Assembly: GCA_038746285.1 (NCBI GenBank)
Contig: JBCDKT010000002.1
Span: 1-64,000, forward strand
Length of the DNA stretch: 64,000 bases
Origin: Bacteroidota bacterium
Lineage (GTDB): Bacteria > Bacteroidota > Rhodothermia > Rhodothermales > JANQRZ01
Direction of reading: 5' to 3'
In this document: piece by piece, positions 56,629 to 63,830 of the stretch
Position numbering within the stretch: position 1 is the stretch's first letter
How the letters are laid out: each line of letters begins with the position of its first letter
Program-made: the position numbers and the translations under genes
Notes under the pieces: generated by a model
The model's database searches: none
The model's input: the letters and a program-made list of their open reading frames with translations, nothing else
Told to the model about the DNA's origin: nothing

Positions 56629-56671
56629 GGTTCGGCGTGGAGAGCGAGAAAGGTTGGTTCGGCGTGGAGAG
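56629..56671. repeat. Direct repeat after the racemase gene
   Basis: The 16-mer GGTTCGGCGTGGAGAG occurs at 56629-56644 and again at 56656-56671, 27 bases apart, within the 126-bp gap before the LRR-like gene. Probably another short tandem array of the intergenic type. Confidence 0.85.
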
Positions 56672-56751
56672 GACAGGGGGCCGTCCGTGCCCGGCGCGTC
56701 GCACTTTCGGCCGCTCGCTTTCTTCGCTGATACTCTCGACGACTACTGTTC

Positions 56752-57804
56752 ATGACGCGATTCCTCGGCTTTCTCCTTGCCCTCCTCGCCTGCACTGCTG
56801 ATCCTGTCGCCGCGCAGGTGTGCAACGGCGACATCACGCTCGAAACGCAGGCTGAGGTCGACGCTTTCGACTGCGCTGAGGTGACCGGCAACCTATTTAT
56901 CGCTGGCTTCTTGGATAATACGAGCATCACAGATCTGTCTCCACTCTCCAACCTCGCCTCCGTCGGTGGAGACATCAACATCTCCGAAAACGACGCGCTC
57001 GCCTCGCTCGACGGACTCGACGGCATCGCCTCCGTCGACGGAAACCTCCGCATCTCTCTTAACGACGCGCTCGCTTCGCTCGATGGGCTCGACAACATCA
57101 CCTCCGTCGGCGGAGGCTTACTCATTGATATCAACGACGCGCTCGCCACGCTCGACGGACTCAGCAACCTCTCTTCCCTCGACGAAGACCTCATAATCAT
57201 TGGCAACGCCTCGCTTACATCGCTAGACGCACTCGGCAACCTCTCTTCCCTCGGCGAAGACCTCGACATCAGAGGCAACGCCGCGCTCACTTCGCTCGAC
57301 GGACTCGACAACCTCGACTCCATCGGCCGCAACCTACTCATCGAGTTCAACGCCGCGCTGCGCCAGTGCTCGTGTGGCCTCGCTGGCCTCATCTCCGGCG
57401 ATCCGCCTACCTTCTCCGGCATCGATGACAACATTACCATCGCGGAGAATGACCCCGATGGACAGTGCAACAGCCCGCAGCAGGTCCTCGATGACATCTG
57501 CCCCACCACGGACGCCGAACCGACAGACAACACACTCCCCGAGGCGTTCGTGCTGGAGGCGGTCTACCCGAACCCGTTCGCAGGCGTCGCCACCGTCGGC
57601 TTCTCGCTGCCCGAGGCCGCGGCCGTCCGGGTCGTGGTCTACGACGCTGCCGGGCGCGAGGTGGCCGTGCTCGTCGACGGGCCGCTGCCAGCGGGTCGGC
57701 ACACGGCGTCGTTCGAGGCGGCCGGGCGGGCGAGCGGGACGTACCTCGTGCGCCTGGAAGCCGGTGGGTACCGCGCGACGCAGCCGCTGACGCTCGTGCG
57801 GTAG
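56752..57804 (+). CDS. T9SS-exported leucine-rich-repeat-like protein
   Basis: 350 residues. Signal peptide (FLGFLLALLACTADPVAAQ), then a Cys-capped N-terminus (VCNGDITLETQAEVDAFDC). Residues about 58-205 contain six 24-residue repeats of the form SLDGLDNI-SVGGNLxIxxNDAL, a receptor-L/LRR-like solenoid; a capping segment with four Cys (QCSC, QC, IC) follows. The C-terminal domain (AVYPNPFAGVATVGFSLPEAAAVRVVVYDAAGREVAVLVDG ... RASGTYLVRLEAGG) directs type IX secretion. The repeats are similar at the DNA level too (72-bp period), so they may have expanded recently. A surface-adhesion role is plausible but not shown. Confidence 0.8.
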   Translation: MTRFLGFLLALLACTADPVAAQVCNGDITLETQAEVDAFDCAEVTGNLFIAGFLDNTSITDLSPLSNLASVGGDINISENDALASLDGLDGIASVDGNLRISLNDALASLDGLDNITSVGGGLLIDINDALATLDGLSNLSSLDEDLIIIGNASLTSLDALGNLSSLGEDLDIRGNAALTSLDGLDNLDSIGRNLLIEFNAALRQCSCGLAGLISGDPPTFSGIDDNITIAENDPDGQCNSPQQVLDDICPTTDAEPTDNTLPEAFVLEAVYPNPFAGVATVGFSLPEAAAVRVVVYDAAGREVAVLVDGPLPAGRHTASFEAAGRASGTYLVRLEAGGYRATQPLTLVR

Positions 57805-57895
57805 CGCCTCGCAACGGTGCGCAGCCCTTTCGGACCCCCGTTTGACAGGAGGAGCCGCTACATTTACCTATTTTCCCGAGCCATAGCTCTCCCCC

Positions 57896-58124
57896 GTCAT
57901 CCCTGCGCAGGCGCTGCCAGGGCTGGGGTGTTCACAGAAGGAAACGATTCTACACCCCCAACCCCGATATGCGTCATTCCCGCGAAGGCGGGAATCTATA
58001 CCCACCGTTGCTTGGATTCCCACCTTCGTGGGACCGCGCAGCAGCGGAGTAAGCCCATGACGTTGTTGTTGGGGGCGAAGTAGTTTGTGCAAACCTATCC
58101 CCACCAGCGCGCAGGCGGGGATCC
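57896..58124. repeat. Left-hand cluster of palindromic repeats beside the GIY-YIG gene
   Basis: The 320-bp gap before the GIY-YIG gene is filled with repeats. 57896-57911 has GTCATCCCTGCGCAGG. 57973-57996 is a dRS3-like palindrome (GTCATTCCCGC GAAG GCGGGAATC). 58014-58060 has the paired copy GGATTCCCACCTTCGTGGGA, then the GGACCGCGCAGCAGCGG block also found at 39458-39474, then CCATGAC. 58097-58122 has ATCCCC ... GGGGAT around GCGCGCAGGC, ending 2 bases before the gene's ATG. Bases 57805-57895 contain nothing I can name. Confidence 0.8.
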
Positions 58125-58505
58125 ATGCTACGCCCCACCGTGCCACGCCCCGGCTTCGTCTACCTCCTCGCCAGCCGCCCCAACGGCACGCTCTACATCG
58201 GCGTGACGAGCCACCTCGCCCGCCGCGTCTGGGAGCACCGGAACGATCTCGCCGAGGGGTTCACCCGTCGCTACGGCGTCCACCGCCTCGTTTACTTCGA
58301 GCGCTACGACAACATCCGCGACGCCATCGAGCGCGAGAAGCGCCTGAAAAAGTGGCGGCGAGCGTGGAAGCTCCGACTGGTCCGCGAGGCGAACCCGGCG
58401 TGGGAGGACCTCTACGCGGCGGTGGTCGATTCTGCGGTCCCACCGGAGGGGATGCCGGGCCGGGAGGTGATTATGGGTTCCCGCCTGCGCGGGAATGACA
58501 GATAG
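58125..58505 (+). CDS. GIY-YIG endonuclease-like protein (UPF0213-type)
   Basis: 126 residues; the GTG at 58140 is an alternative start. GFVYLLASRPNGTLYIGVTSHLARRVWEHR carries the GIY-YIG pair as VYLL...YIG with the conserved Arg, and RYGVHRLVYFERYDNIRDAIEREKRLKKWRRAWKLRLVREANPAWEDLY adds the His, Glu and the KKWRR tail of the UvrC/URI-like small single-domain nucleases. The last residues MGSRLRGNDR are encoded by a dRS3-like palindrome that also leads into the stop codon, and the ATG abuts the left repeat. Such proteins are widespread singletons with unknown targets. No partner gene is seen. Confidence 0.88.
   Translation: MLRPTVPRPGFVYLLASRPNGTLYIGVTSHLARRVWEHRNDLAEGFTRRYGVHRLVYFERYDNIRDAIEREKRLKKWRRAWKLRLVREANPAWEDLYAAVVDSAVPPEGMPGREVIMGSRLRGNDR
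58478..58499. repeat. Right-hand palindrome at the end of the GIY-YIG gene
   Basis: TTCCCGC CTGC GCGGGAATGAC lies inside the coding end of the gene and is the inverse of the repeats to its left. From here to the next gene (58506-58786) I see a TTGACA at 58549 and a TATATT at 58685, but they are too far apart to be one promoter. Confidence 0.85.
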
Positions 58506-58786
58506 GCAAAGAAGGCCATAGTCCTGGAAGGCGACGGTCTTGCTCTTGACAAGGGAGACAGCCGCGTGCAGCCTCCTGCGAAGGGATACGTCCCGGAGCA
58601 GGTGCAAGCGCGGCGGGGGGTCAGCCTTCCCCGCTCTCCACGCCCCTTTCTCCACCGATTCCCTCCCCTTCCCCGCGGTGGTGCTATATTCCCGCATCAT
58701 TTTTCCGCGCCCGTCCCCCTCTCCCCTCAGCGCTGCCTATGCAGAGATTGGCTACCGAACGCTTCTAAGTCTCTCCGACCTGTACG

Positions 58787-60181
58787 ATGCTCAAAGAGCG
58801 TAGCCGCCTGCTGCAACGCCTCCTGTTCGCCGCCGACCTCGTCCTGATCGCCCTGGCGTGGACGCTGGCGTGGGTGCTCCGGTTCGAACTGCTGACCCCG
58901 CCGGAGTGGATCCCGCTGGAGCGCTACCTCGGCTACGTGCCGGCCGTCCTCGTGATTTGGGGCGCGGTCTTTCTGCTGTCCGGGCTCTACCAGACCCGCC
59001 GGGCGCAGCGCCTCCCCCTCGTCGTCTTCGCCGTGGCGCGGGCGGTGACACTCGGCCTCTTCGCCTCGGTGGCGGCGGTGTTCTTCTACCGCGAGTTCTC
59101 GTTCTCGCGCCTGCACATGCTGGCCTTCGGGGTGCTGACCTCGGCCTTTCTGATCCTGCTGCGGCTCTCGATCTACGCCGCCCTGCGCCGGGCGCGGCTC
59201 CGGGGCCACAACCTCCGCCGCGTCCTCGTGGTCGGGGCCGGGCGGGCCGGGGAGCGGCTGGCGAACGCGTTCCGGCAGTACCCCTGGATGGGCTTCGAGG
59301 TCGTCGGCTTTCTCGACGACGAGAAGGCCGGCACGCCGGGCGTGCTCGGGACGGTGGACGACTTCGTCGCGGTGATGGACGACCTCAAGGACCGGGGTCA
59401 GACCGTCGACCTCGTCTACGTCTGCCTCCCGTCGTGGGCGGCGGGCAAGGTCGAGCGCCTGATCGACGACGCGGCGACGCGCCTCGCGCACGTCTGCCTC
59501 GTCCCCGACCTCTTCCAGTTCGAGATGATCCTCAACAGCCGGGTCTCGGACATCGACGGGCTGCCGGTGATCCACCTGATCGACGAGACGCCGTTCGACT
59601 TCCGGCGCGTGGTCAAGCGCGGGGCCGACATCGCGTTCTCGCTCGCGGTGCTCACGCTCCTCGCGCCGGTCTTCCTCGTGATCGCCGCCGCCGTCAAGCT
59701 GTCGTCGCCGGGGCCGGTGTTCTACCGGCAGGAGCGGATGGGCCTCAACGGACGCTGCTTCGAGATGCTGAAGTTCCGCTCGATGCCCGTCAACGCGGAG
59801 GCCGCGAGCGGCGCGGTGTGGGCGAAGTCCGGCGAGAGCCGGGCGACGCCGGTCGGCGCGTTCCTCCGCCGGACGAGCCTGGACGAGCTGCCGCAGTTCC
59901 TCAACGTGCTCCTCGGCCACATGTCGGTCGTCGGGCCGCGCCCGGAGCGGCCGGTCTTCATCGACGAGTTTAAGGACCGCGTGCCGCACTACATGCTCCG
60001 CCACAAGGTCAAGGCCGGGATTACGGGCTGGGCGCAGGTCAACGGCTGGCGCGGCGACACGTCGATCGAGAAGCGGATCGAGTGCGACCTCTACTACATC
60101 CAGCACTGGTCGCTCTGGCTCGACATCAAGATCGTCTTCCTGACGCTGTTCAAGGGCTTCGTCCACGAGAACGCGTACTGA
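58787..60181 (+). CDS. Polyprenyl glycosylphosphotransferase (WbaP/WcaJ-like)
   Basis: 464 residues. Four N-terminal helices (about 10-115) and a Rossmann-like CoA-binding domain (NLRRVLVVGAGRAGERLANAFRQYPWMGFEVVGFLDD, about 145-265) precede the catalytic domain, which starts with a membrane re-entrant helix (FDFRRVVKRGADIAFSLAVLTLLAPVFLVIAAAVKLSSPGPVFYRQERMGLNGRCFEMLKFRSM). It ends LRRTSLDELPQFLNVLLGHMSVVGPRPERP and GITGWAQVNGWRGDTSIEKRIECDLYYIQHWSLWLDIKI. The KFRSM and DELPQ...GPRP motifs are intact. The enzyme transfers a sugar phosphate to undecaprenyl phosphate, the first step of exopolysaccharide or O-antigen synthesis; it could feed the flippase at 1.2 kb. A GT2 gene follows at 31 bp. 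Confidence 0.93.
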   Translation: MLKERSRLLQRLLFAADLVLIALAWTLAWVLRFELLTPPEWIPLERYLGYVPAVLVIWGAVFLLSGLYQTRRAQRLPLVVFAVARAVTLGLFASVAAVFFYREFSFSRLHMLAFGVLTSAFLILLRLSIYAALRRARLRGHNLRRVLVVGAGRAGERLANAFRQYPWMGFEVVGFLDDEKAGTPGVLGTVDDFVAVMDDLKDRGQTVDLVYVCLPSWAAGKVERLIDDAATRLAHVCLVPDLFQFEMILNSRVSDIDGLPVIHLIDETPFDFRRVVKRGADIAFSLAVLTLLAPVFLVIAAAVKLSSPGPVFYRQERMGLNGRCFEMLKFRSMPVNAEAASGAVWAKSGESRATPVGAFLRRTSLDELPQFLNVLLGHMSVVGPRPERPVFIDEFKDRVPHYMLRHKVKAGITGWAQVNGWRGDTSIEKRIECDLYYIQHWSLWLDIKIVFLTLFKGFVHENAY

Positions 60182-60212
60182 GCCGGGCACCGGGTAGCTC
60201 CAGACACGCTGT

Positions 60213-60938
60213 ATGACCGATTCGGCCACGCCCCCTGCGTCCGCACCCGATCCGGCCGGTCTCAACAGGGTCGGCGCGGTCGTCGTCAACTACGGAACGC
60301 CGGACCTGACGCGGGCGGCGGTGTGGTCGCTGCGGAGTCACTACCCGGCCCTCCGCATCGCGGTCGTGGAGAACGCCTCGCCGGACGACTCGGCCGAGCA
60401 GCTTCGCCGCCTCGCCGCCGAGGCTCCGCCCGTCGACCTCCTCGAACCGGGTGAGAACCTCCACCACGGCCCCGGCCTCGACGCCGGCATCCGTCACCTC
60501 GGCACGCCCTGGGCGCTCGTCTTCGACTCCGACTGCATCGCCTACCGGGGCGGCTTTCTGGAGGCCATGCTCGCGGAGGCGGAGGCGCACGACGCCTACA
60601 TGGTCGGGCAGGTCCACCGCGTGAGCGAAGGCGGCTTCGACCTCGCCGAGACCTCCTCCGAGCGGGCGTACACCTACGTGCACCCGAAGTGCGCGCTCGT
60701 CCGCACCGCCCCGTACCTTACCCTCCCGCCCTTTGCGAAGCACGGCGCGCCCTGCCTCGCCAACGAGATCGCCGCCGCCGAGCGCGGTCTGGGGCTGCAC
60801 CCGTTTCCGGTCAACGACTACGTCTTCCACCTCGGCGAGGGCACCGTCTCGCGCTACGGCTACGGCCTCGGCGCGCGCAGCGTCCTCGGCCGGCTCCGCC
60901 ACCTTGCTGCTCGCCTTCGGGTCGGCCTCTCCCGCTGA
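60213..60938 (+). CDS. Family 2-type glycosyltransferase
   Basis: 241 residues. VGAVVVNYGTPDLTRAAVWSLRSHYPALRIAVVENASPDDSAEQLRRLA is the nucleotide-binding start of GT-A enzymes, and VFDSDCIAYRGGFLEAML contains the DxD metal site. The rest (YVHPKCALVRTAPYLTLPPFAKHGAPCLANEIAAAERGLGLHPFPVNDYVFHLGEGTVSRYG) is typical of short GT2 proteins with a conserved HLG near the end. Acceptor and donor are unknown. It probably follows the initiating transferase in one operon. Confidence 0.82.
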   Translation: MTDSATPPASAPDPAGLNRVGAVVVNYGTPDLTRAAVWSLRSHYPALRIAVVENASPDDSAEQLRRLAAEAPPVDLLEPGENLHHGPGLDAGIRHLGTPWALVFDSDCIAYRGGFLEAMLAEAEAHDAYMVGQVHRVSEGGFDLAETSSERAYTYVHPKCALVRTAPYLTLPPFAKHGAPCLANEIAAAERGLGLHPFPVNDYVFHLGEGTVSRYGYGLGARSVLGRLRHLAARLRVGLSR

Positions 60939-60965
60939 AGACCTCACCCGGTCCGCAGTTACTCC

Positions 60966-61000
60966 TCATTCGTCGTTCGACACTCGTAGCTCGCCACTCG
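60966..61000. repeat. Heptad repeat just before the ABC-F gene
   Basis: Five heptads in a row each end in TCG: TCATTCG, TCGTTCG, ACACTCG, TAGCTCG, CCACTCG. The array ends 2 bases before the ATG of the ABC-F gene and so occupies its ribosome-binding region. It resembles the array between pth and rplY. Confidence 0.9.
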
Positions 61001-61002
61001 AC

Positions 61003-63048
61003 ATGATCTACCTCACGAACGTCTCGGTCGCCTTCGGCGGGCAGGTCGTGCTCGACGGGCTGACGTGGGCCGTCCGGCCGGGCGTCCGCACGGGCCTTGT
61101 CGGGCCGAACGGGGCGGGGAAGTCGACGCTCCTCCGGGCGATCGCGGGGTCGCAGCCGGTGGACGGGGGCGAGGTCTCGTTCGAGGGCGGGACGACGGTG
61201 GGCTACCTCACGCAGGACGTGCAGGAGATGCCGGGCGAGACGACCGTCCTCGACGCCGCGCTGGGCGCGTTCTCGGACGTGCTCGACGCCGAGCGGGCCG
61301 TCGAGGACCTGACGCGGGAACTGGAGGCGATGAACACCGACGGCGCAGACCACGCCTCCGACGCCTACATGAAGCGCGTCGAGCGCCTCACGCGCGCGCA
61401 GGCCGACCTCGACCGGATGGAGGGCCACCTGATCCGGCCCAAGACCGAGTCGGTCCTCTCCGGGCTGGGCTTCGAGGCCGACGACATGGAGCGCCCGCTG
61501 CGGACGTTCTCCGGCGGCTGGCGGATGCGCGTCGCGCTTGCCCGGCTCCTCCTCCAGAACCCGTCGGTCCTCCTCCTGGACGAGCCGACCAACCACCTCG
61601 ACATCGAGTCCATCGACTGGCTCGAAGGCTACCTCAAGAGCTACCCCGGGGCCGTCGTCCTCGTCTCGCACGACCGCTACTTCCTCGACCGAATGGTGAC
61701 GAGCATCGCCGAGCTCTACGCGGGCAAGGCGACGGAGTACGCGGGCAACTATGCTTTCTATCTAGAAGAGCGGAAGGAGCGGCGGGCGCTCCAGCAGGCG
61801 GCCTACGACAACCAGCAGCGCGAGATCGCCCAGATGGAGCGGTTCGTCGAGCGTTTTCGGGCGAAGGCCACGAAGGCTTCGCAGGCGCAGAGCCGGATCA
61901 AGATGCTGGAGAAGATGGAGCGCATCGCCCCGCCGCCGAGCGAGGAGGCCGCGATCCACTTCCGCTTCCCCGAGCCGCCGCGCTCCGGCCGGTCCGTCCT
62001 CGACGTGTCCTCGTTCTCGAAGACCTACCCCAACCCCGAGGGCGGCACGATCGAGGTCTTCGATGACGCCGGCCCGCTGCTCGTCGAGCGCGGCGACAAG
62101 ATCGCCCTCATCGGGAAGAACGGCGCGGGCAAGTCGACGCTCGCCAGAATTCTCGACGGGCAGGAGCCGTTCGAGGGGACCCGCGAGGTCGGCTACCAGG
62201 TCCAGCCCGCGTTCTTCGCCCAGCACCAGGCCGACACCATCAGCCACACCCTGACGGCACTCGACGCCCTGCGGGAAGTCTCGCGCGGGCAGACCGAGAC
62301 CGAGCTTCGGTCGCTCCTCGGCGCGTTCCTGTTCCAGGGCGACGACGTGTTCAAGACGGTCGGCGTGCTCTCCGGCGGCGAGCGCTCCCGCCTCGCCCTC
62401 GCCCGGACGCTCCTCTCCCCCGCCAACTTCCTCATCCTCGACGAGCCGACGAACCACCTCGACATGGCGAGCAAAGCCGTCCTCGTCGAGGCGCTCCGGC
62501 AGTACGCCGGGACATTCGTCGTCGTCAGCCACGACCGCCACTTCCTCGACCAGATCGTGACGAGTGTGTGGTGGGTCGACCACCGCGGGCTGCGGGTCTA
62601 CGACGGCAGCTACTCCGACTTCGTCTGGCAGCGCGAGAAGCAGGGGCAACCGACCAGCGCTTCAGGCGATGGGCAGGCCAGCGCGCCGCCACGGCCCGCC
62701 GCCTCGAAGCCGAAGCCGTCGGGCGGCAAGAAAACGAAGGAGCAGAAGCGCCGCGAGGCCGAGGAGCGCAACCGGCTCTACCAGGCGATGCAGAACGGCA
62801 AGAAGCCGGGCACGATTGAGGACCCGAAGCTGCTCGCTCGCCTCGTCGAGAAGCTGGAGAACGAGGTCGCGGCGAAGGAGGAGGAGAAAGACGCGCTCGA
62901 AGCCAAGCTCGCCGACCCGGCGTTCTACCAGCAGGCCGAGGCCTTCCAGGAGACCATGCGCGCCTTCGGCGAGGTCGAGGCCGAGCTAAAGGACCTGATG
63001 AAGCGCTGGGAAGACGCCGCCGCCAAGCTCGAAGCCGCGAGCGCCTGA
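61003..63048 (+). CDS. ABC-F ATPase (Uup/EttA-like)
   Basis: 681 residues from the ATG at 61003. Two ABC domains without membrane segments: Walker A GPNGAGKST (34-42) and GKNGAGKST (371-379), signature FSGGWRMRVALARLLL and LSGGERSRLALARTLL, Walker B LLLDEPTNHLDIESIDWLEGYL and LILDEPTNHLDMASKAVLVEAL. The ABC-F linker (ERKERRALQQAAYDNQQREIAQMERFVERFRAKATKASQAQSRIKML) lies between them. The C-terminal part (about 560-681) is a Lys/Glu-rich coiled coil (KKTKEQKRREAEERNRL ... ARLVEKLENEVAAKEEEKDALEAKLADP), as in Uup. The family acts on ribosomes. A heptad array takes the place of a ribosome-binding site. Confidence 0.94.
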   Translation: MIYLTNVSVAFGGQVVLDGLTWAVRPGVRTGLVGPNGAGKSTLLRAIAGSQPVDGGEVSFEGGTTVGYLTQDVQEMPGETTVLDAALGAFSDVLDAERAVEDLTRELEAMNTDGADHASDAYMKRVERLTRAQADLDRMEGHLIRPKTESVLSGLGFEADDMERPLRTFSGGWRMRVALARLLLQNPSVLLLDEPTNHLDIESIDWLEGYLKSYPGAVVLVSHDRYFLDRMVTSIAELYAGKATEYAGNYAFYLEERKERRALQQAAYDNQQREIAQMERFVERFRAKATKASQAQSRIKMLEKMERIAPPPSEEAAIHFRFPEPPRSGRSVLDVSSFSKTYPNPEGGTIEVFDDAGPLLVERGDKIALIGKNGAGKSTLARILDGQEPFEGTREVGYQVQPAFFAQHQADTISHTLTALDALREVSRGQTETELRSLLGAFLFQGDDVFKTVGVLSGGERSRLALARTLLSPANFLILDEPTNHLDMASKAVLVEALRQYAGTFVVVSHDRHFLDQIVTSVWWVDHRGLRVYDGSYSDFVWQREKQGQPTSASGDGQASAPPRPAASKPKPSGGKKTKEQKRREAEERNRLYQAMQNGKKPGTIEDPKLLARLVEKLENEVAAKEEEKDALEAKLADPAFYQQAEAFQETMRAFGEVEAELKDLMKRWEDAAAKLEAASA

Positions 63049-63050
63049 CC

Positions 63051-63452
63051 TCAGCCACGTACTGCTTCCCAGAACGCGCGGGGGGTCAGGATGCGCAGAG
63101 CATCCACCTCGTCCTGCACGTCCAGCAAGTCCTTGTCTCCCGTGACGAGCACCTCGGCTTCCGCTGCCAGCGCCGAGGCCAGCACCCAAGCGTCGTCTAT
63201 GTCCCGCACTTCGATCCCGGTCGGCTCTGTCGGCCTTGGTTCGACCGGGTACCGTCGGAGTAAGACTTCGATTTCGCCAACTCGCCTTGCGGGAAGACCG
63301 AATTTGTCAAGCAGCACGCGCCGAAGCTCGGTCAGCACGACTTCGGCCAGAACCAGATCGTGCTCGGCCATGACATGCCGGACAACATCCGCGCTCAGCC
63401 CTCGCGTGGCGAAACCGCTCACGAGCACGTTCGTGTCGAGGAAGACCCTCAC
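63051..63452 (-). CDS. PIN-domain toxin-like protein
   Basis: 133 residues from a GTG at 63450-63452 that overlaps the antitoxin stop. VFLDTNVLVSGFATRGLSADVVRHVMAEHDLVLAEVVLTELRRVL carries the first Asp and the Glu; DIDDAWVLASALAAEAEVLVTGDKDLLDV the two further Asp. This is the COG1569-type PIN protein regarded as the ribonuclease half of a toxin-antitoxin pair. The gene is convergent with the ABC-F gene, 2 bp from its stop. Confidence 0.85.
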   Translation of the reverse strand: MRVFLDTNVLVSGFATRGLSADVVRHVMAEHDLVLAEVVLTELRRVLLDKFGLPARRVGEIEVLLRRYPVEPRPTEPTGIEVRDIDDAWVLASALAAEAEVLVTGDKDLLDVQDEVDALRILTPRAFWEAVRG

Positions 63453-63667
63453 GAGACATCGCGAAAGACATCCTCGTCGGTCAGGTAGCCGCGCGCCTCG
63501 GCGAACGGCATCACCTGCTCGCGCAGTCCCTCGAACGCCAGGAGCGCAAGCTGCCGCCGGAGGGCGTCGCGGACCACTTCGCTCCGGCTCCGCCCCGAAC
63601 GCCGGGTGACATCGTCGAGAAGTTGTTCGAGGTCCTGGTCGAGGCGGACGGTGACGGCTGAAGTCAT
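63449..63667 (-). CDS. Ribbon-helix-helix antitoxin-like protein
   Basis: 72 residues. MTSAVTVRLDQDLEQLLDDVTRRSGRSRSEVVRDALRRQLALLAFEG is a CopG/Arc-type ribbon-helix-helix DNA-binding domain; the remaining residues (LREQVMPFAEARGYLTDEDVFRDVS) would bind and block the PIN toxin. The stop codon overlaps the toxin start. The upstream AT-rich palindrome (63680-63712) is a likely self-regulation site. Confidence 0.88.
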   Translation of the reverse strand: MTSAVTVRLDQDLEQLLDDVTRRSGRSRSEVVRDALRRQLALLAFEGLREQVMPFAEARGYLTDEDVFRDVS

Positions 63668-63679
63668 GGCACCACGGAG

Positions 63680-63712
63680 TTGTATACAGAGCTGTATGAC
63701 GGTGTATTACAG
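63680..63712. promoter_or_regulatory. Candidate operator/promoter of the RHH-PIN pair
   Basis: Three TGTAT-type words in 33 bases (TTGTATAC, CTGTATGA, GTGTATTA), with ATACA-gagc-TGTAT forming an inverted repeat, stand out in GC-rich surroundings 13 bases upstream of the antitoxin start. RHH proteins bind such repeats; binding here is inferred. Confidence 0.5.
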
Positions 63713-63830
63713 ATAGCACGGGCGGGCGTTCTCGTGGTTCCACTCGTCCTCCAAGCCGCGAGTATCTGAGCGCGCCTTCGGAACGCGGCCCCGCGCTGCT
63801 CGTTGCTCTGAGACACGCTCCCCCAAACCG

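Noticed and set aside
57896-58124. Possible CRISPR array in the repeat cluster
   Set aside because: The repeats are palindromic, vary in length, are not regularly spaced and there is no cas gene; they fit dispersed palindromic elements.
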